Source: Arthrobacter pascens
GTDB taxonomy: Bacteria; Actinomycetota; Actinomycetes; Actinomycetales; Micrococcaceae
Length of the DNA: 64,000 bases
Direction: 5' to 3'
Assembly: GCF_017052465.1 (NCBI RefSeq)
Contig: NZ_JAFHKT010000151.1
Span: forward strand, 518,198-582,197
The position numbers and the translations under genes are program-made. Within the stretch, counting starts at the first letter, position 1; each line of letters starts with the position of its first letter. Positions 16,288-23,927 of this stretch are shown here, piece after piece. The notes under the pieces are model-generated. The model did no database searches, was not told the DNA's origin, and worked only from the letters and a program-made list of their open reading frames with translations.

Positions 16288-17310
16288 ATGCCAATATCTG
16301 AGATCAGGCGTCCTCCGGTCATGGAGGACGTGGCGAAGCTTGCCGGTGTTTCACACCAGACTGTCTCGCGGGTCCTCAATGCACACCCGAACGTCAGCCC
16401 CTTGACCCGCGAACGCGTCGAAAAGGCCATCGCGGAGCTGGGCTACCGCCGGAACACCGCAGCGCGCAGCCTGGTGACGCGCCAGTCCCAGACGATCGGC
16501 GTCCTGGGAAGCGACATGTCCCACTACGGCCCGGCCAACACGCTCCTCGGCGTGCAGCAGGCAGCACGTGACAAGGGCTACTTCGTCAGCGTAGCCAGCC
16601 TCGGTGAAGTCACGCCGACGGCGATAAAGGACGGCCTCGAATACTTCATGATGCAGTCGGTGGATGGCATCGTGGTGATTGTGCCGCACGAGGCCATGTT
16701 CGAATCCCTGAGCACCATCAGCATGGCCATCCCGCTGGTTGCCGTGGGATTCGGCGTCGACGAGCGGCTGAGTGTCGCCGCGGTGAACCAGCGGATGGGT
16801 GCCAGCCTCGCAGTGCAGCATCTGGTGGATCTTGGCCACACCGCCATCGCCCACGTCGCCGGCCCGCCGGACTGGATCGACGCCGCCGCCCGCGTTGACG
16901 GCTGGCGCCGTACTCTCGCCCAGGCGGGACTGGACGATTCCATGCTGATCCAGGGTGACTGGAGCGCCGAAAGCGGATACCGTGCCGGGCTGGAACTCGC
17001 CGCCGCCGGCAGGGCCACCGCGCTGTTCGCTGCCAACGACCAGATGGCGCTCGGGGCCCTGCGCGCCTTCAGCGAAGCCGGCCTGCGCGTCCCGCAGGAC
17101 GTCAGCCTCGTCGGGTACGACGACCAGCCCGAGGCCGCTTACCTTGTGCCGCCCCTGACCACCGTCAACCAGGGATTCCAGGAACTCGGGGCCCGATGCA
17201 TGCAAATGCTTCTGTTCGACATGGCCAACGGCCATTCGGGTGCCTCCTCGGTGGTCAATCCGAGGCTCGTGGTTCGCTCTTCAACTGCGGCGCCGAACGC
17301 CGGCCGCTGA
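16288..17310 (+). CDS. LacI family regulator (paralog 2), probable arabinan/arabinose repressor
   Basis: A 340-residue regulator starting MPISEIRRPPVMEDVAKLAG. GAGGAGGG directly before the ATG at 16288 decides the start over an in-frame GTG four codons upstream. The helix-turn-helix (MEDVAKLAGVSHQTVSRVLNAHPNVS) is nearly identical to that of paralog 1, as is the hinge SLVTRQSQTIGVL. The C-terminal sensor domain has the same HVAGPPDWIDAAAR and QGDWSAESGYR blocks. The operator 11 bp upstream matches sites at ytfQ, the GH51 gene and araB, so this protein is the best candidate for the regulon's repressor. Arabinose or an arabino-oligosaccharide is the likely inducer. It ends convergently with the GH43 gene. 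Confidence 0.9.
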   Translation: MPISEIRRPPVMEDVAKLAGVSHQTVSRVLNAHPNVSPLTRERVEKAIAELGYRRNTAARSLVTRQSQTIGVLGSDMSHYGPANTLLGVQQAARDKGYFVSVASLGEVTPTAIKDGLEYFMMQSVDGIVVIVPHEAMFESLSTISMAIPLVAVGFGVDERLSVAAVNQRMGASLAVQHLVDLGHTAIAHVAGPPDWIDAAARVDGWRRTLAQAGLDDSMLIQGDWSAESGYRAGLELAAAGRATALFAANDQMALGALRAFSEAGLRVPQDVSLVGYDDQPEAAYLVPPLTTVNQGFQELGARCMQMLLFDMANGHSGASSVVNPRLVVRSSTAAPNAGR

Positions 17311-17364
17311 CCCGGGTTAGCCCGCCTGAAGACGGCCGCCTTGCCCGCCTGAAGACGGCACAGG

Positions 17365-17399
17365 CAGGGCCCGGCAGCGGGGAAGCTTACCGGGCCCTG
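17365..17399. terminator. Hairpin between lacI paralog 2 and GH43 gene
   Basis: CAGGGCCCGG and CCGGGCCCTG form a 10-bp stem with a 15-nt loop in the 116-bp gap between two convergent genes. Just before it a 17-bp direct repeat (GCCCGCCTGAAGACGGC) occurs twice at about 25-bp spacing. It can stop transcription in both directions. Confidence 0.6.
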
Positions 17400-17426
17400 A
17401 CGGGAAAAGCTGACGAAGCCGTGGGT

Positions 17427-18878
17427 TTACGAACTCAGGAAGAACGTGGCCGCAGCCCTGTCGTTCTTGCCGGCCTTGGCCACAGCCAGGACGCCCTGCC
17501 GCAGCAGCAGATAGCAGCCCGGAAGATCGACCGACTCGAAGGACGCTCCTGCCGGATCCGACAGGCCGCCCCGCTGGATGAACGCCGACGACGAACCCTC
17601 CGTGGCGGCGATCGCGACGGTAGAACCCTGGATCCGAAGGTAGCGGCCCTTGGCCAGGACCGGCTCGATGACCACGGAATTCTTCTTGGCGTAGCCCGTG
17701 GCGATGCGGAACTGGGATGCCCCCAGCGCGGGGGAGGAAGCGGCGGAGACGGTGGTGCCGTCATGGGCCAGGTACGTGCCCGGGGCGGCGGCAGGTTCCA
17801 GCCGCACCGGAAGCTCACCGTCCCCCACGGGAACACCGAAGTTCGGGGTGCCGTCCGCGTTCCAGTGCAGCCGCTGGACGCGGGCGTGCCGGTTGGGGTC
17901 ATAGAGCGGGTCTCCGACGATGGTGCGGTAGGACCGGGCGTGGTAGACCAGCACGTCGTTGCCCGCTTCATCCACCGTGAAGGAGTTGTGCCCCGGGCCG
18001 TACTGCTTTGACCCCTCGGACGTGACAAAGACGGGGGTGGGCGTCTTCGTCCACGATGCCGGGTTGAGCAAGTCGGCGCCTGCATCGGCCGTGAGGAGTC
18101 CCATGCAGTAGTTGGCGTCTGTTGCGCTGGCCGAGAAGGTCACGAAGATGCGGCCGTTCCGCGTGATCACGGCGGCACCTTCGTTGACCTTGAACCCGCG
18201 GGTCTCCCAGTCCATCGTCGGAACGGCAATGCGGACCGGGGCGCTGGAAAGTGTGGACGGTGAGGACATTGAGGCAATGTAGAGGCTGGAGTTCACCCCG
18301 GTGTCGCTCTGCGCCCAGATCAGGTACCGGCTGCCGGCGTGCTCGAAGGTGGTGGCGTCCAGGGAGAACGTGTCGGCATGGGTGTGCACCCGGACAGGCG
18401 GTTCCCAGACGGCCGTGGCCGGGTCCGCGGCCGCCGTCGAAATGACGTAGATCCGCACCCGGAAGACATCGTTGCTGTCGCCGGCGGCGAAGTAGATGTG
18501 CCACTTGCCGTCAAAGTGGTGCAGCTCAGGTGCCCAGATGTGGCCTCCCATTGTTCCGGAGGAGGGGCGCGTCCAGACCACTGCTTCCGGGGCGCCGCCC
18601 AGCCCCGAGATCGTGGCGGAGGAGCGCACCACGATCCGGTCGTATTCGGGAACAGAACCGGTGAAGTAGTACTTGCCGTCCGTGTGTTTCATGAGCCACG
18701 GGTCGGCACGCTGCGGAACGACGGGGTTGATGACCGGCGTCGAGCCGGAGGCGGCGGCAGGCTGTGCCGCCACCAGGGATCCTGCGCCGGCGGCTGCCAG
18801 TATTGCTGTAGCGGCTGCGGCGGTTCCGGAGCCGAGGAACGAGCGGCGCGAAAACTGCGGGTTGAGGGGGACATTCAT
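17427..18878 (-). CDS. Secreted GH43 exo-alpha-L-arabinofuranosidase with AbfB-like domain
   Basis: A 483-residue secreted enzyme that should release arabinose from arabinan or arabinoxylan. Residues 1-43 are a twin-arginine signal (SRRSFLG, then an Ala-rich core). Residues 46-355 form a GH43 five-bladed propeller with the expected triad: base D59 (RADPWL), D174 (FSLDAT) and acid E233 (KVNEGAAV). The last 118 residues look like a beta-trefoil AbfB/CBM42 arabinose-binding domain (GTYLAHDG, GRYLRIQG, GCYLLLRQG). GH43 plus CBM42 matches known exo-1,5-alpha-L-arabinofuranosidases of Streptomyces. It is the last gene behind the ytfQRT-yjfF transporter, 54 bp after it, and so shares the operator-controlled ytfQ promoter. 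Confidence 0.88.
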   Translation of the reverse strand: MNVPLNPQFSRRSFLGSGTAAAATAILAAAGAGSLVAAQPAAASGSTPVINPVVPQRADPWLMKHTDGKYYFTGSVPEYDRIVVRSSATISGLGGAPEAVVWTRPSSGTMGGHIWAPELHHFDGKWHIYFAAGDSNDVFRVRIYVISTAAADPATAVWEPPVRVHTHADTFSLDATTFEHAGSRYLIWAQSDTGVNSSLYIASMSSPSTLSSAPVRIAVPTMDWETRGFKVNEGAAVITRNGRIFVTFSASATDANYCMGLLTADAGADLLNPASWTKTPTPVFVTSEGSKQYGPGHNSFTVDEAGNDVLVYHARSYRTIVGDPLYDPNRHARVQRLHWNADGTPNFGVPVGDGELPVRLEPAAAPGTYLAHDGTTVSAASSPALGASQFRIATGYAKKNSVVIEPVLAKGRYLRIQGSTVAIAATEGSSSAFIQRGGLSDPAGASFESVDLPGCYLLLRQGVLAVAKAGKNDRAAATFFLSS

Positions 18879-18932
18879 GCTGAAGGCGTCCTTTCGACGG
18901 GCGGGAGGCAGAGAGACAGATAAAGCAGGGAA

Positions 18933-19949
18933 TCAGCGTGTTTTCCTGGCGAAGAGCCGCTGCAGCAGGATGAAGACCAGCAGGAGGCCGCCGATGACGA
19001 TCTTCGTCCACCAGGAGCTCAGGGTTCCGTCGTAGGCGATGAAGGTCTGGACGATGCCCAGCACCAGCACGCCGACGACCGAACCCAGGACGTAGCCCGT
19101 GCCGCCGGTCAGCAGCGTTCCGCCGATGACCACCGCCGCGATGGCGTCGAGTTCCATGCCCTGGGCGGCGAGGCTGTAGCCGGAGAGGCTGTAGAAGGAG
19201 AACAGGATGCCGGCGACGGCTGAGCAGAGGCCGCTCAGCGCGTAGACGAGGATCTTGGTGCTCTTCACCGGCAGGCCCATCAGCATGGCGGAGTGTTCGT
19301 TGCCGCCGATGGCATAGACAGTGCGGCCGAAGCGCGTGTGGTGCAGGACGAAGAAGGCAATGGCCACGATTCCAAGGGCCAGGAGGACACCCGGCGAGAC
19401 GAAGAGGTCGCCAGGGAGCGGGATCTGGGCCTGCGCCATGCCGGTGAAGAACCCTTCGGTTACGGGGATCGAGTCAAGACTGATGACGTAGCAGAGGCCG
19501 CGGGCGAGAAACATGCCCGCCAGGGTGACGATGAACGGCTGGATGTCGAAGTACTGGATGATCAGCCCCATGAGCAGGCCCAGCCCGCCGCCGATCAGCA
19601 GCACCAGGACGATGATGGCCCCGGCGTTCCAGCCCTGCTGGAGAAGCGTCGCGCTGACCATCATGGACAGTGCGACGACGGCCCCGACGGAGAGGTCGAT
19701 GCCTCCGGTCAGGATCACGAAGGTCATGCCGACGGCGAGCACGATCAGGAACGTGTTGTCGATGAAGAGGTTCAGGAACACCTGGCCGGAGAGGAAGCTC
19801 GGGTACATTCCGGACCCCACGGCAAACATGGCGATGAAGAGACCCACGGTCGCAAGCGTTGGCGCGTAGCGTGCGCCTCCGCGCAGCCGGTTGCGCGCCG
19901 GTGACGGCTTTTTGACGGTCAGGGGCGTCAGTGTGGTCAGGGGGGACAT
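18933..19949 (-). CDS. yjfF: Sugar ABC transporter permease, YjfF type
   Basis: A 338-residue membrane permease of the branched RbsC-like class. The hallmark GGIDLSVGAVVALS lies at residues 82-95, and the coupling region GGTLLTGGTGYVLGSVVGV near 280. It resembles YjfF, one of two permeases of the E. coli galactofuranose transporter YtfQRT-YjfF. Its ATG overlaps the ytfT stop by one base (TAATG), showing coupled translation. Because the operon also encodes a secreted arabinofuranosidase and bears the arabinose-type operator, arabinose (perhaps the furanose form or short oligomers) is the likely cargo; that is inference. Confidence 0.88.
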   Translation of the reverse strand: MSPLTTLTPLTVKKPSPARNRLRGGARYAPTLATVGLFIAMFAVGSGMYPSFLSGQVFLNLFIDNTFLIVLAVGMTFVILTGGIDLSVGAVVALSMMVSATLLQQGWNAGAIIVLVLLIGGGLGLLMGLIIQYFDIQPFIVTLAGMFLARGLCYVISLDSIPVTEGFFTGMAQAQIPLPGDLFVSPGVLLALGIVAIAFFVLHHTRFGRTVYAIGGNEHSAMLMGLPVKSTKILVYALSGLCSAVAGILFSFYSLSGYSLAAQGMELDAIAAVVIGGTLLTGGTGYVLGSVVGVLVLGIVQTFIAYDGTLSSWWTKIVIGGLLLVFILLQRLFARKTR

Positions 19950-20980
19950 TAGATTGCGACCTTTTCCTTTGCGGCGGGCTTGGGGGCTGCCTTGAGGCTG
20001 CTGAGCAGGTTCCGCGCCTTGGGTGCCTGCAGGAGGCAGACCGTAATAACCACCAGGGCCTTGAACACCAGGGTCACCTCCGGCGGGATCCCGAGCGTGT
20101 AGACCGTGGTGGTCAGCGTCTGGATGATGAAGGCCCCGACGACGGTCCCCACCAGGGTGTACCGTCCACCGGCCAGCGACGTGCCGCCGATGACGACGGC
20201 GAGGATGGCGTCCATTTCGATGTAGAGTCCGGCGTTGTTGGCATCGGCTGCCGTGACGTTGGAACTGATCATGAGGCCGGCGATGGCGGCGCAGACGGCG
20301 CTGAAGACGTAGACGATCCAGATGATGTTGCGTGAACGGAGGCCCGCGAGGCGGCTGGCGACGGGGTTGATGCCCACGGCTTCGATCAGCGTGCCCAGTG
20401 CGGTGCGCCGGGTGAGGACTGCCGCCAGGATGAAGACGGCTGCGGTGATCAGGATGGAGATCGGAAGGGTGAGCAGGTATCCGGCGCCGATCGACTTGTA
20501 GGGGTCGTTGGAGACGGAGATGATCTGACCGCCGGTGATGAGCTGGGCGATGCCGCGCCCTGCGGTCATGAGCACCAGGGTGGCAATGATCGGCTGCACG
20601 CCGATGGTCGAGACCAGGAAGCCGTTCCAGATGCCCAGGGCAAGGCCGGCGATGACGGCGATGAGAACCGCCGTCGCGGCCGTCACCGGGGAGCCGGGTT
20701 CCGGCGAGGCAGCGATGTAGGCGCAGGAGGCCGCCCCGGCGATGGCCACCACGGCGCCCACCGAGAGGTCAATGCCCCGGGTGGCGATCACCAGGGTCAT
20801 GCCGAGCGCGATGAGGATCGTGGGGGCACCATTGCGCATGATGTCGATGAGGCTGCCGTACAAGTGCCCGTCCTGCATCCTGAGGCTCAGGAAGTCCGGC
20901 CTGAAGACCTGGTTCAGCAGCAGCAGTGCTGCGAGGGCGATCACCGGCCACGCAAGGCGGTGTTTCAGAAGTGATTTCAC
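19949..20980 (-). CDS. ytfT: Sugar ABC transporter permease, YtfT type
   Basis: A 343-residue permease with eight to ten helices and the family motif TRGIDLSVGAVVAIAGAAS at residues 68-86. VVIGGTSLAGGRYTLVGTVVGA lies near 265. It is the partner of the YjfF-type permease; together they form a heterodimeric channel served by one two-domain ATPase. Its start overlaps the ytfR stop by 4 bp (ATGA) and its stop overlaps the yjfF start by 1 bp, so the three are translationally coupled. Confidence 0.88.
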   Translation of the reverse strand: MKSLLKHRLAWPVIALAALLLLNQVFRPDFLSLRMQDGHLYGSLIDIMRNGAPTILIALGMTLVIATRGIDLSVGAVVAIAGAASCAYIAASPEPGSPVTAATAVLIAVIAGLALGIWNGFLVSTIGVQPIIATLVLMTAGRGIAQLITGGQIISVSNDPYKSIGAGYLLTLPISILITAAVFILAAVLTRRTALGTLIEAVGINPVASRLAGLRSRNIIWIVYVFSAVCAAIAGLMISSNVTAADANNAGLYIEMDAILAVVIGGTSLAGGRYTLVGTVVGAFIIQTLTTTVYTLGIPPEVTLVFKALVVITVCLLQAPKARNLLSSLKAAPKPAAKEKVAI

Positions 20981-22503
20981 TGGGCGCCTCCGGCGATGAC
21001 CGTCATGACGTCTTCCACGGAGACGTCGTCGTTGTTGATGTCCGCGACCATTGCCCTGTCCTTGATGACGGCGATGCGGTCGCTCACGCGCAGGACTTCC
21101 TCGAGCTCGGAGGAGATGAAGAGGATGGACATCCCGTCGGCCGCGAGCTGGCTGACGAGTTTCTGGATCTGGGTCTTGGCTCCGATGTCGATTCCGCGGG
21201 TGGGCTCGTCGAGGATCAGGAGTTCGGGATGGGTGACCAGCCAGCGGGCGAGAAGCACCTTCTGCTGGTTGCCGCCGCTGAGGTTCCGGATGAGTGCGTC
21301 GGGGTTGGCCGGGCGGACGTCGAGGGCTTGAATGTATTCCGCCACGAGCTCGTCCTGGACGCGGCGGGGAATGCGGCGTGCCCAGCCCTTGCTGGCCTGC
21401 ATTGCCAGTACCAGGTTGTCGCGGACGGAGAGGTCTCCGATGAGACCTTCCTCTTTGCGGTCCTCCGAGCAGAACCCGATGCGCAGATCGATGGCCGTGC
21501 GCGGGGAACGAATCCTTTGGCTGGCACCCTTGATGGCCATGGATCCTTCATCGGCCTTGTCGGCGCCGAAAATGAGCCGGGCGATCTCGGTGCGGCCCGC
21601 TCCCAACAGGCCCGCAAGTCCAACGACCTCGCCCGGGTAGACGGACAGGTCCACATGTGAAACGGATCCTTTCCTGCCAAGTCCGCGGGTCTCAAGGAAA
21701 GGCGTCACCCCGGAGTCCGTCCTGGCCCGTGTCCGTGCCGGCGCCTGGTCCAGCTCGGCCAGCGCTTCCATTTCCCTGCCGATCATCTTGGAGATGAGGC
21801 CCATGCGGGAAAGGTCGCGGGTCATGTATTCGCCCACGAGCTTTCCGTTGCGGAGCACTGTCATGCGGTCGGAGATGTCGTAGACCTGTTCGAGGAAGTG
21901 GGAGACGAACAGGATGGCCACTCCGCGGTCACGGAGGTCACGGATGACACGGAACAGCTGGTTGACTTCGTCGGCGTCGAGGCTCGATGTTGGTTCATCC
22001 AGGATGAGGACCTTGGCGTTGATCTCCACTGACCTGGCGATGGCGATGAGCTGCTGGACCGCGATGGAATGCGAGGACAGCAGGGATCCGGGGTCAACCT
22101 GATCCAGGTGCAGCTCTGCGAGGACTTCCCGGGTCCGGGACCGGACGCCCTTCCAGTCAATGGAGCCGCGGCGGCGCGGCTCACGCCCCAGCAGGACGTT
22201 TTCTTCAACGGTCAGGTTGGGGCAGAGGTTGACCTCCTGGTAGACGGTGCTGATGCCCGCCGCCTGTGATGCGGCGGGCGTCGAGAACTGCTTGTGCTCG
22301 CCGAGCACCGTGACCGTGCCGGAGTCAATGCTGTACACGCCCGTCAGCGCCTTGATCAGGGTGGACTTGCCCGCACCGTTCTCTCCCATGAGGGCATGCA
22401 CTTCACCGGGGAAGAGCCGGAAGTTCACTCCGTCGAGCGCCTTAACTCCTGGAAATCCAATAGCTATGTCGGTCATCTCGACGACCGGAACCATTTCGTT
22501 CAT
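20977..22503 (-). CDS. ytfR: Sugar ABC transporter ATPase with two nucleotide-binding domains, YtfR type
   Basis: A 508-residue tandem ATPase of the RbsA/YtfR class. The first domain has Walker A GENGAGKST (near residue 38) and Walker B LILDEPTSSLD. The second has a degenerate P-loop GLLGAGRTEIARL, signature LSGGNQQKVLLARW and Walker B LILDEPTRGID. The ATG at 22503 is chosen over an upstream extension because the protein then starts MNEMVPVVEMTDIAIGF at the first ATPase strand. It drives the YtfT/YjfF permease. A strong hairpin separates it from ytfQ, as in other operons where the binding protein is made in excess. Confidence 0.9.
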   Translation of the reverse strand: MNEMVPVVEMTDIAIGFPGVKALDGVNFRLFPGEVHALMGENGAGKSTLIKALTGVYSIDSGTVTVLGEHKQFSTPAASQAAGISTVYQEVNLCPNLTVEENVLLGREPRRRGSIDWKGVRSRTREVLAELHLDQVDPGSLLSSHSIAVQQLIAIARSVEINAKVLILDEPTSSLDADEVNQLFRVIRDLRDRGVAILFVSHFLEQVYDISDRMTVLRNGKLVGEYMTRDLSRMGLISKMIGREMEALAELDQAPARTRARTDSGVTPFLETRGLGRKGSVSHVDLSVYPGEVVGLAGLLGAGRTEIARLIFGADKADEGSMAIKGASQRIRSPRTAIDLRIGFCSEDRKEEGLIGDLSVRDNLVLAMQASKGWARRIPRRVQDELVAEYIQALDVRPANPDALIRNLSGGNQQKVLLARWLVTHPELLILDEPTRGIDIGAKTQIQKLVSQLAADGMSILFISSELEEVLRVSDRIAVIKDRAMVADINNDDVSVEDVMTVIAGGAQ

Positions 22504-22528
22504 GCTCGTATCTTTTCTGTGCTGGTGT

Positions 22529-22562
22529 GCCGTGCGGCGGCGATGATCCGCCGCCGCACGGC
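22529..22562 (-). terminator. Hairpin between ytfQ and ytfR, probable attenuator
   Basis: GCCGTGCGGCGGCG and CGCCGCCGCACGGC form a perfect 14-bp stem with a 6-nt loop just after the ytfQ stop. It has no U-run, so partial termination or 3'-end protection of ytfQ mRNA is more likely than full stop. The frc and pst operons have a hairpin in the same place. Confidence 0.65.
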
Positions 22563-22582
22563 CGTTCAGGGGGCGCCAGGAC

Positions 22583-23557
22583 TCAGTACGGGCGGCTGGC
22601 AAGAACCTGCTTTGCCTGCTCCTGCGTGAACGTGGTTTCCTCGGTGACGACCCGTTCCGGGACGGACTCGCCGGCGATGACCTTCTTGGCAAGGTCCATG
22701 AGCTGGTCGCCGAGCATCGGGCTGCATTCGACGATGTAGTTGATCTTTCCGTTGCTCAGGGCTGTCATGCCGTCCTTGACCGCATCAATGGTGACGATCT
22801 TGATGTCCTTGCCGGGAACTTTGCCGGCAGCCTCGATGGCCTCGATGGCGCCCAGGCCCTCGTCGTCATTGTGCGCGAAGACTACGTCGATGTCGGGGTT
22901 GTTCTTGAGGAAGGCCTCCATGACCTGCTTGCCGCCGCTGCGGGTGAAGTCACCACTCTGTGAGGCGATGATCTTCAGCTTCGGATTGGCCTTGATGGCC
23001 TCCTCGAACCCTTCCTTCCTGTCATTCGCAGGCGCGGACCCGGTGGTGCCCTGAATCTCGACGATGTTCACAGTGTCCGTCGCGGACTTGGATTCATCGA
23101 CGAGCCAGGTCCCTGCCTTTTTGCCTTCTTCAACGAAGTCGGAACCGAGGAAGGTCTTGTAGAGGGTCTTGTCGGTGGAATCCACCGCCCGGTCGGTGAG
23201 GATGACGGGAATCTTCGCGGTCTTGGCTTCCTTCAGGACGGTGTCCCAGCCGGACTCCACCACGGGCGAGAAGGCGATGACGTCCACCTTCTGCTGGATG
23301 TAGGAACGGATGGCTTTGATTTGGTTCTCTTGCTTCTGCTGGGCATCCGAGAACTTCAGGTCGATTCCGGCCTTCTTGGCGGACTCCTGTACAGACTTGG
23401 TGTTGGCCGTGCGCCAGCCGCTTTCGGCGCCAACCTGCGCGAAGCCCATGGTGATCTTGTCAGTGCCCGCGTTGCCGGCAGCACTGCCGGTTCCGCCGCA
23501 GGCCGTCAGGGTGAGCATCGAAGCGGCGGCAACCGCAATTAGGGATTTCTTAAACAC
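22583..23557 (-). CDS. ytfQ: Sugar ABC transporter substrate-binding lipoprotein, YtfQ type
   Basis: A 324-residue lipoprotein: basic start MFKKS, hydrophobic core, lipobox LTAC at residues 17-20. The mature part is a type I periplasmic-binding fold with YtfQ-like blocks GFAQVGAESGWRTANTKSVQ, IRSYIQQKVDVIAFSPVVESGWD, ILTDRAVDS and VFAHNDDEGLGAIEAIEAAG. E. coli YtfQ binds galactofuranose. Here the operator TGTTAGCGTTCACA inside its promoter is identical to that of araB, and the operon ends with a secreted arabinofuranosidase, so an arabinose-type sugar is the better guess. It is the first gene of a five-gene operon. Confidence 0.88.
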   Translation of the reverse strand: MFKKSLIAVAAASMLTLTACGGTGSAAGNAGTDKITMGFAQVGAESGWRTANTKSVQESAKKAGIDLKFSDAQQKQENQIKAIRSYIQQKVDVIAFSPVVESGWDTVLKEAKTAKIPVILTDRAVDSTDKTLYKTFLGSDFVEEGKKAGTWLVDESKSATDTVNIVEIQGTTGSAPANDRKEGFEEAIKANPKLKIIASQSGDFTRSGGKQVMEAFLKNNPDIDVVFAHNDDEGLGAIEAIEAAGKVPGKDIKIVTIDAVKDGMTALSNGKINYIVECSPMLGDQLMDLAKKVIAGESVPERVVTEETTFTQEQAKQVLASRPY

Positions 23558-23644
23558 AACATCCTCCCGGAAGCGTAGTTACATGCAGGCGGGAGACTTG
23601 GAACACCGCCATTGCTGCAAGTGAGCTGAAGCGCTCTGCGACTC

Positions 23645-23674
23645 ATTGTGAACGCTAACAAAGAAAGCCGTCAA
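23645..23674 (-). promoter_or_regulatory. ytfQ promoter with embedded LacI operator
   Basis: Read on the minus strand: TTGACG (-35), 18 bp, CACAAT (-10), with the operator TGTTAGCGTTCACA (23660-23647) filling the spacer and entering the -10 box. The araB promoter at 29032-29061 has the same -35, spacer length, operator and -10, though the outer spacer bases differ. A bound repressor would block RNA polymerase directly. Confidence 0.75.
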
Positions 23675-23782
23675 GTGGCTGGTGTCACAATTTCGCAGCT
23701 TGGAAAGAATGCACGTCCTCCTCCGCCGATGCCCTTTACAACTCTGTAAACATGTTCAATACTCATTCCCGACGCGCCATTT

Positions 23783-23796
23783 TGTTAGCGTTAACA
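23783..23796 (+). promoter_or_regulatory. LacI-type operator TGTTAGCGTTAACA before the GH51 gene
   Basis: A 14-bp palindrome with one asymmetric central base, followed 5 bp later by TATATT (23802-23807), a good -10 box. The GH51 start is 132 bp downstream. Together with the ytfQ operator 123 bp away it gives two sites in one divergent region. Confidence 0.75.
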
Positions 23797-23927
23797 GCTT
23801 TTATATTACCCACTCACCGGCGGCCATGCCCGAGGACGGTATCGCAGCATGCAGCCGTCGGCGGCCGCACTGCTGAGCTGCGCCGGCGGACCGGCGGGCT
23901 GCTCAATGGAGAAAGGCAACCTCATCC

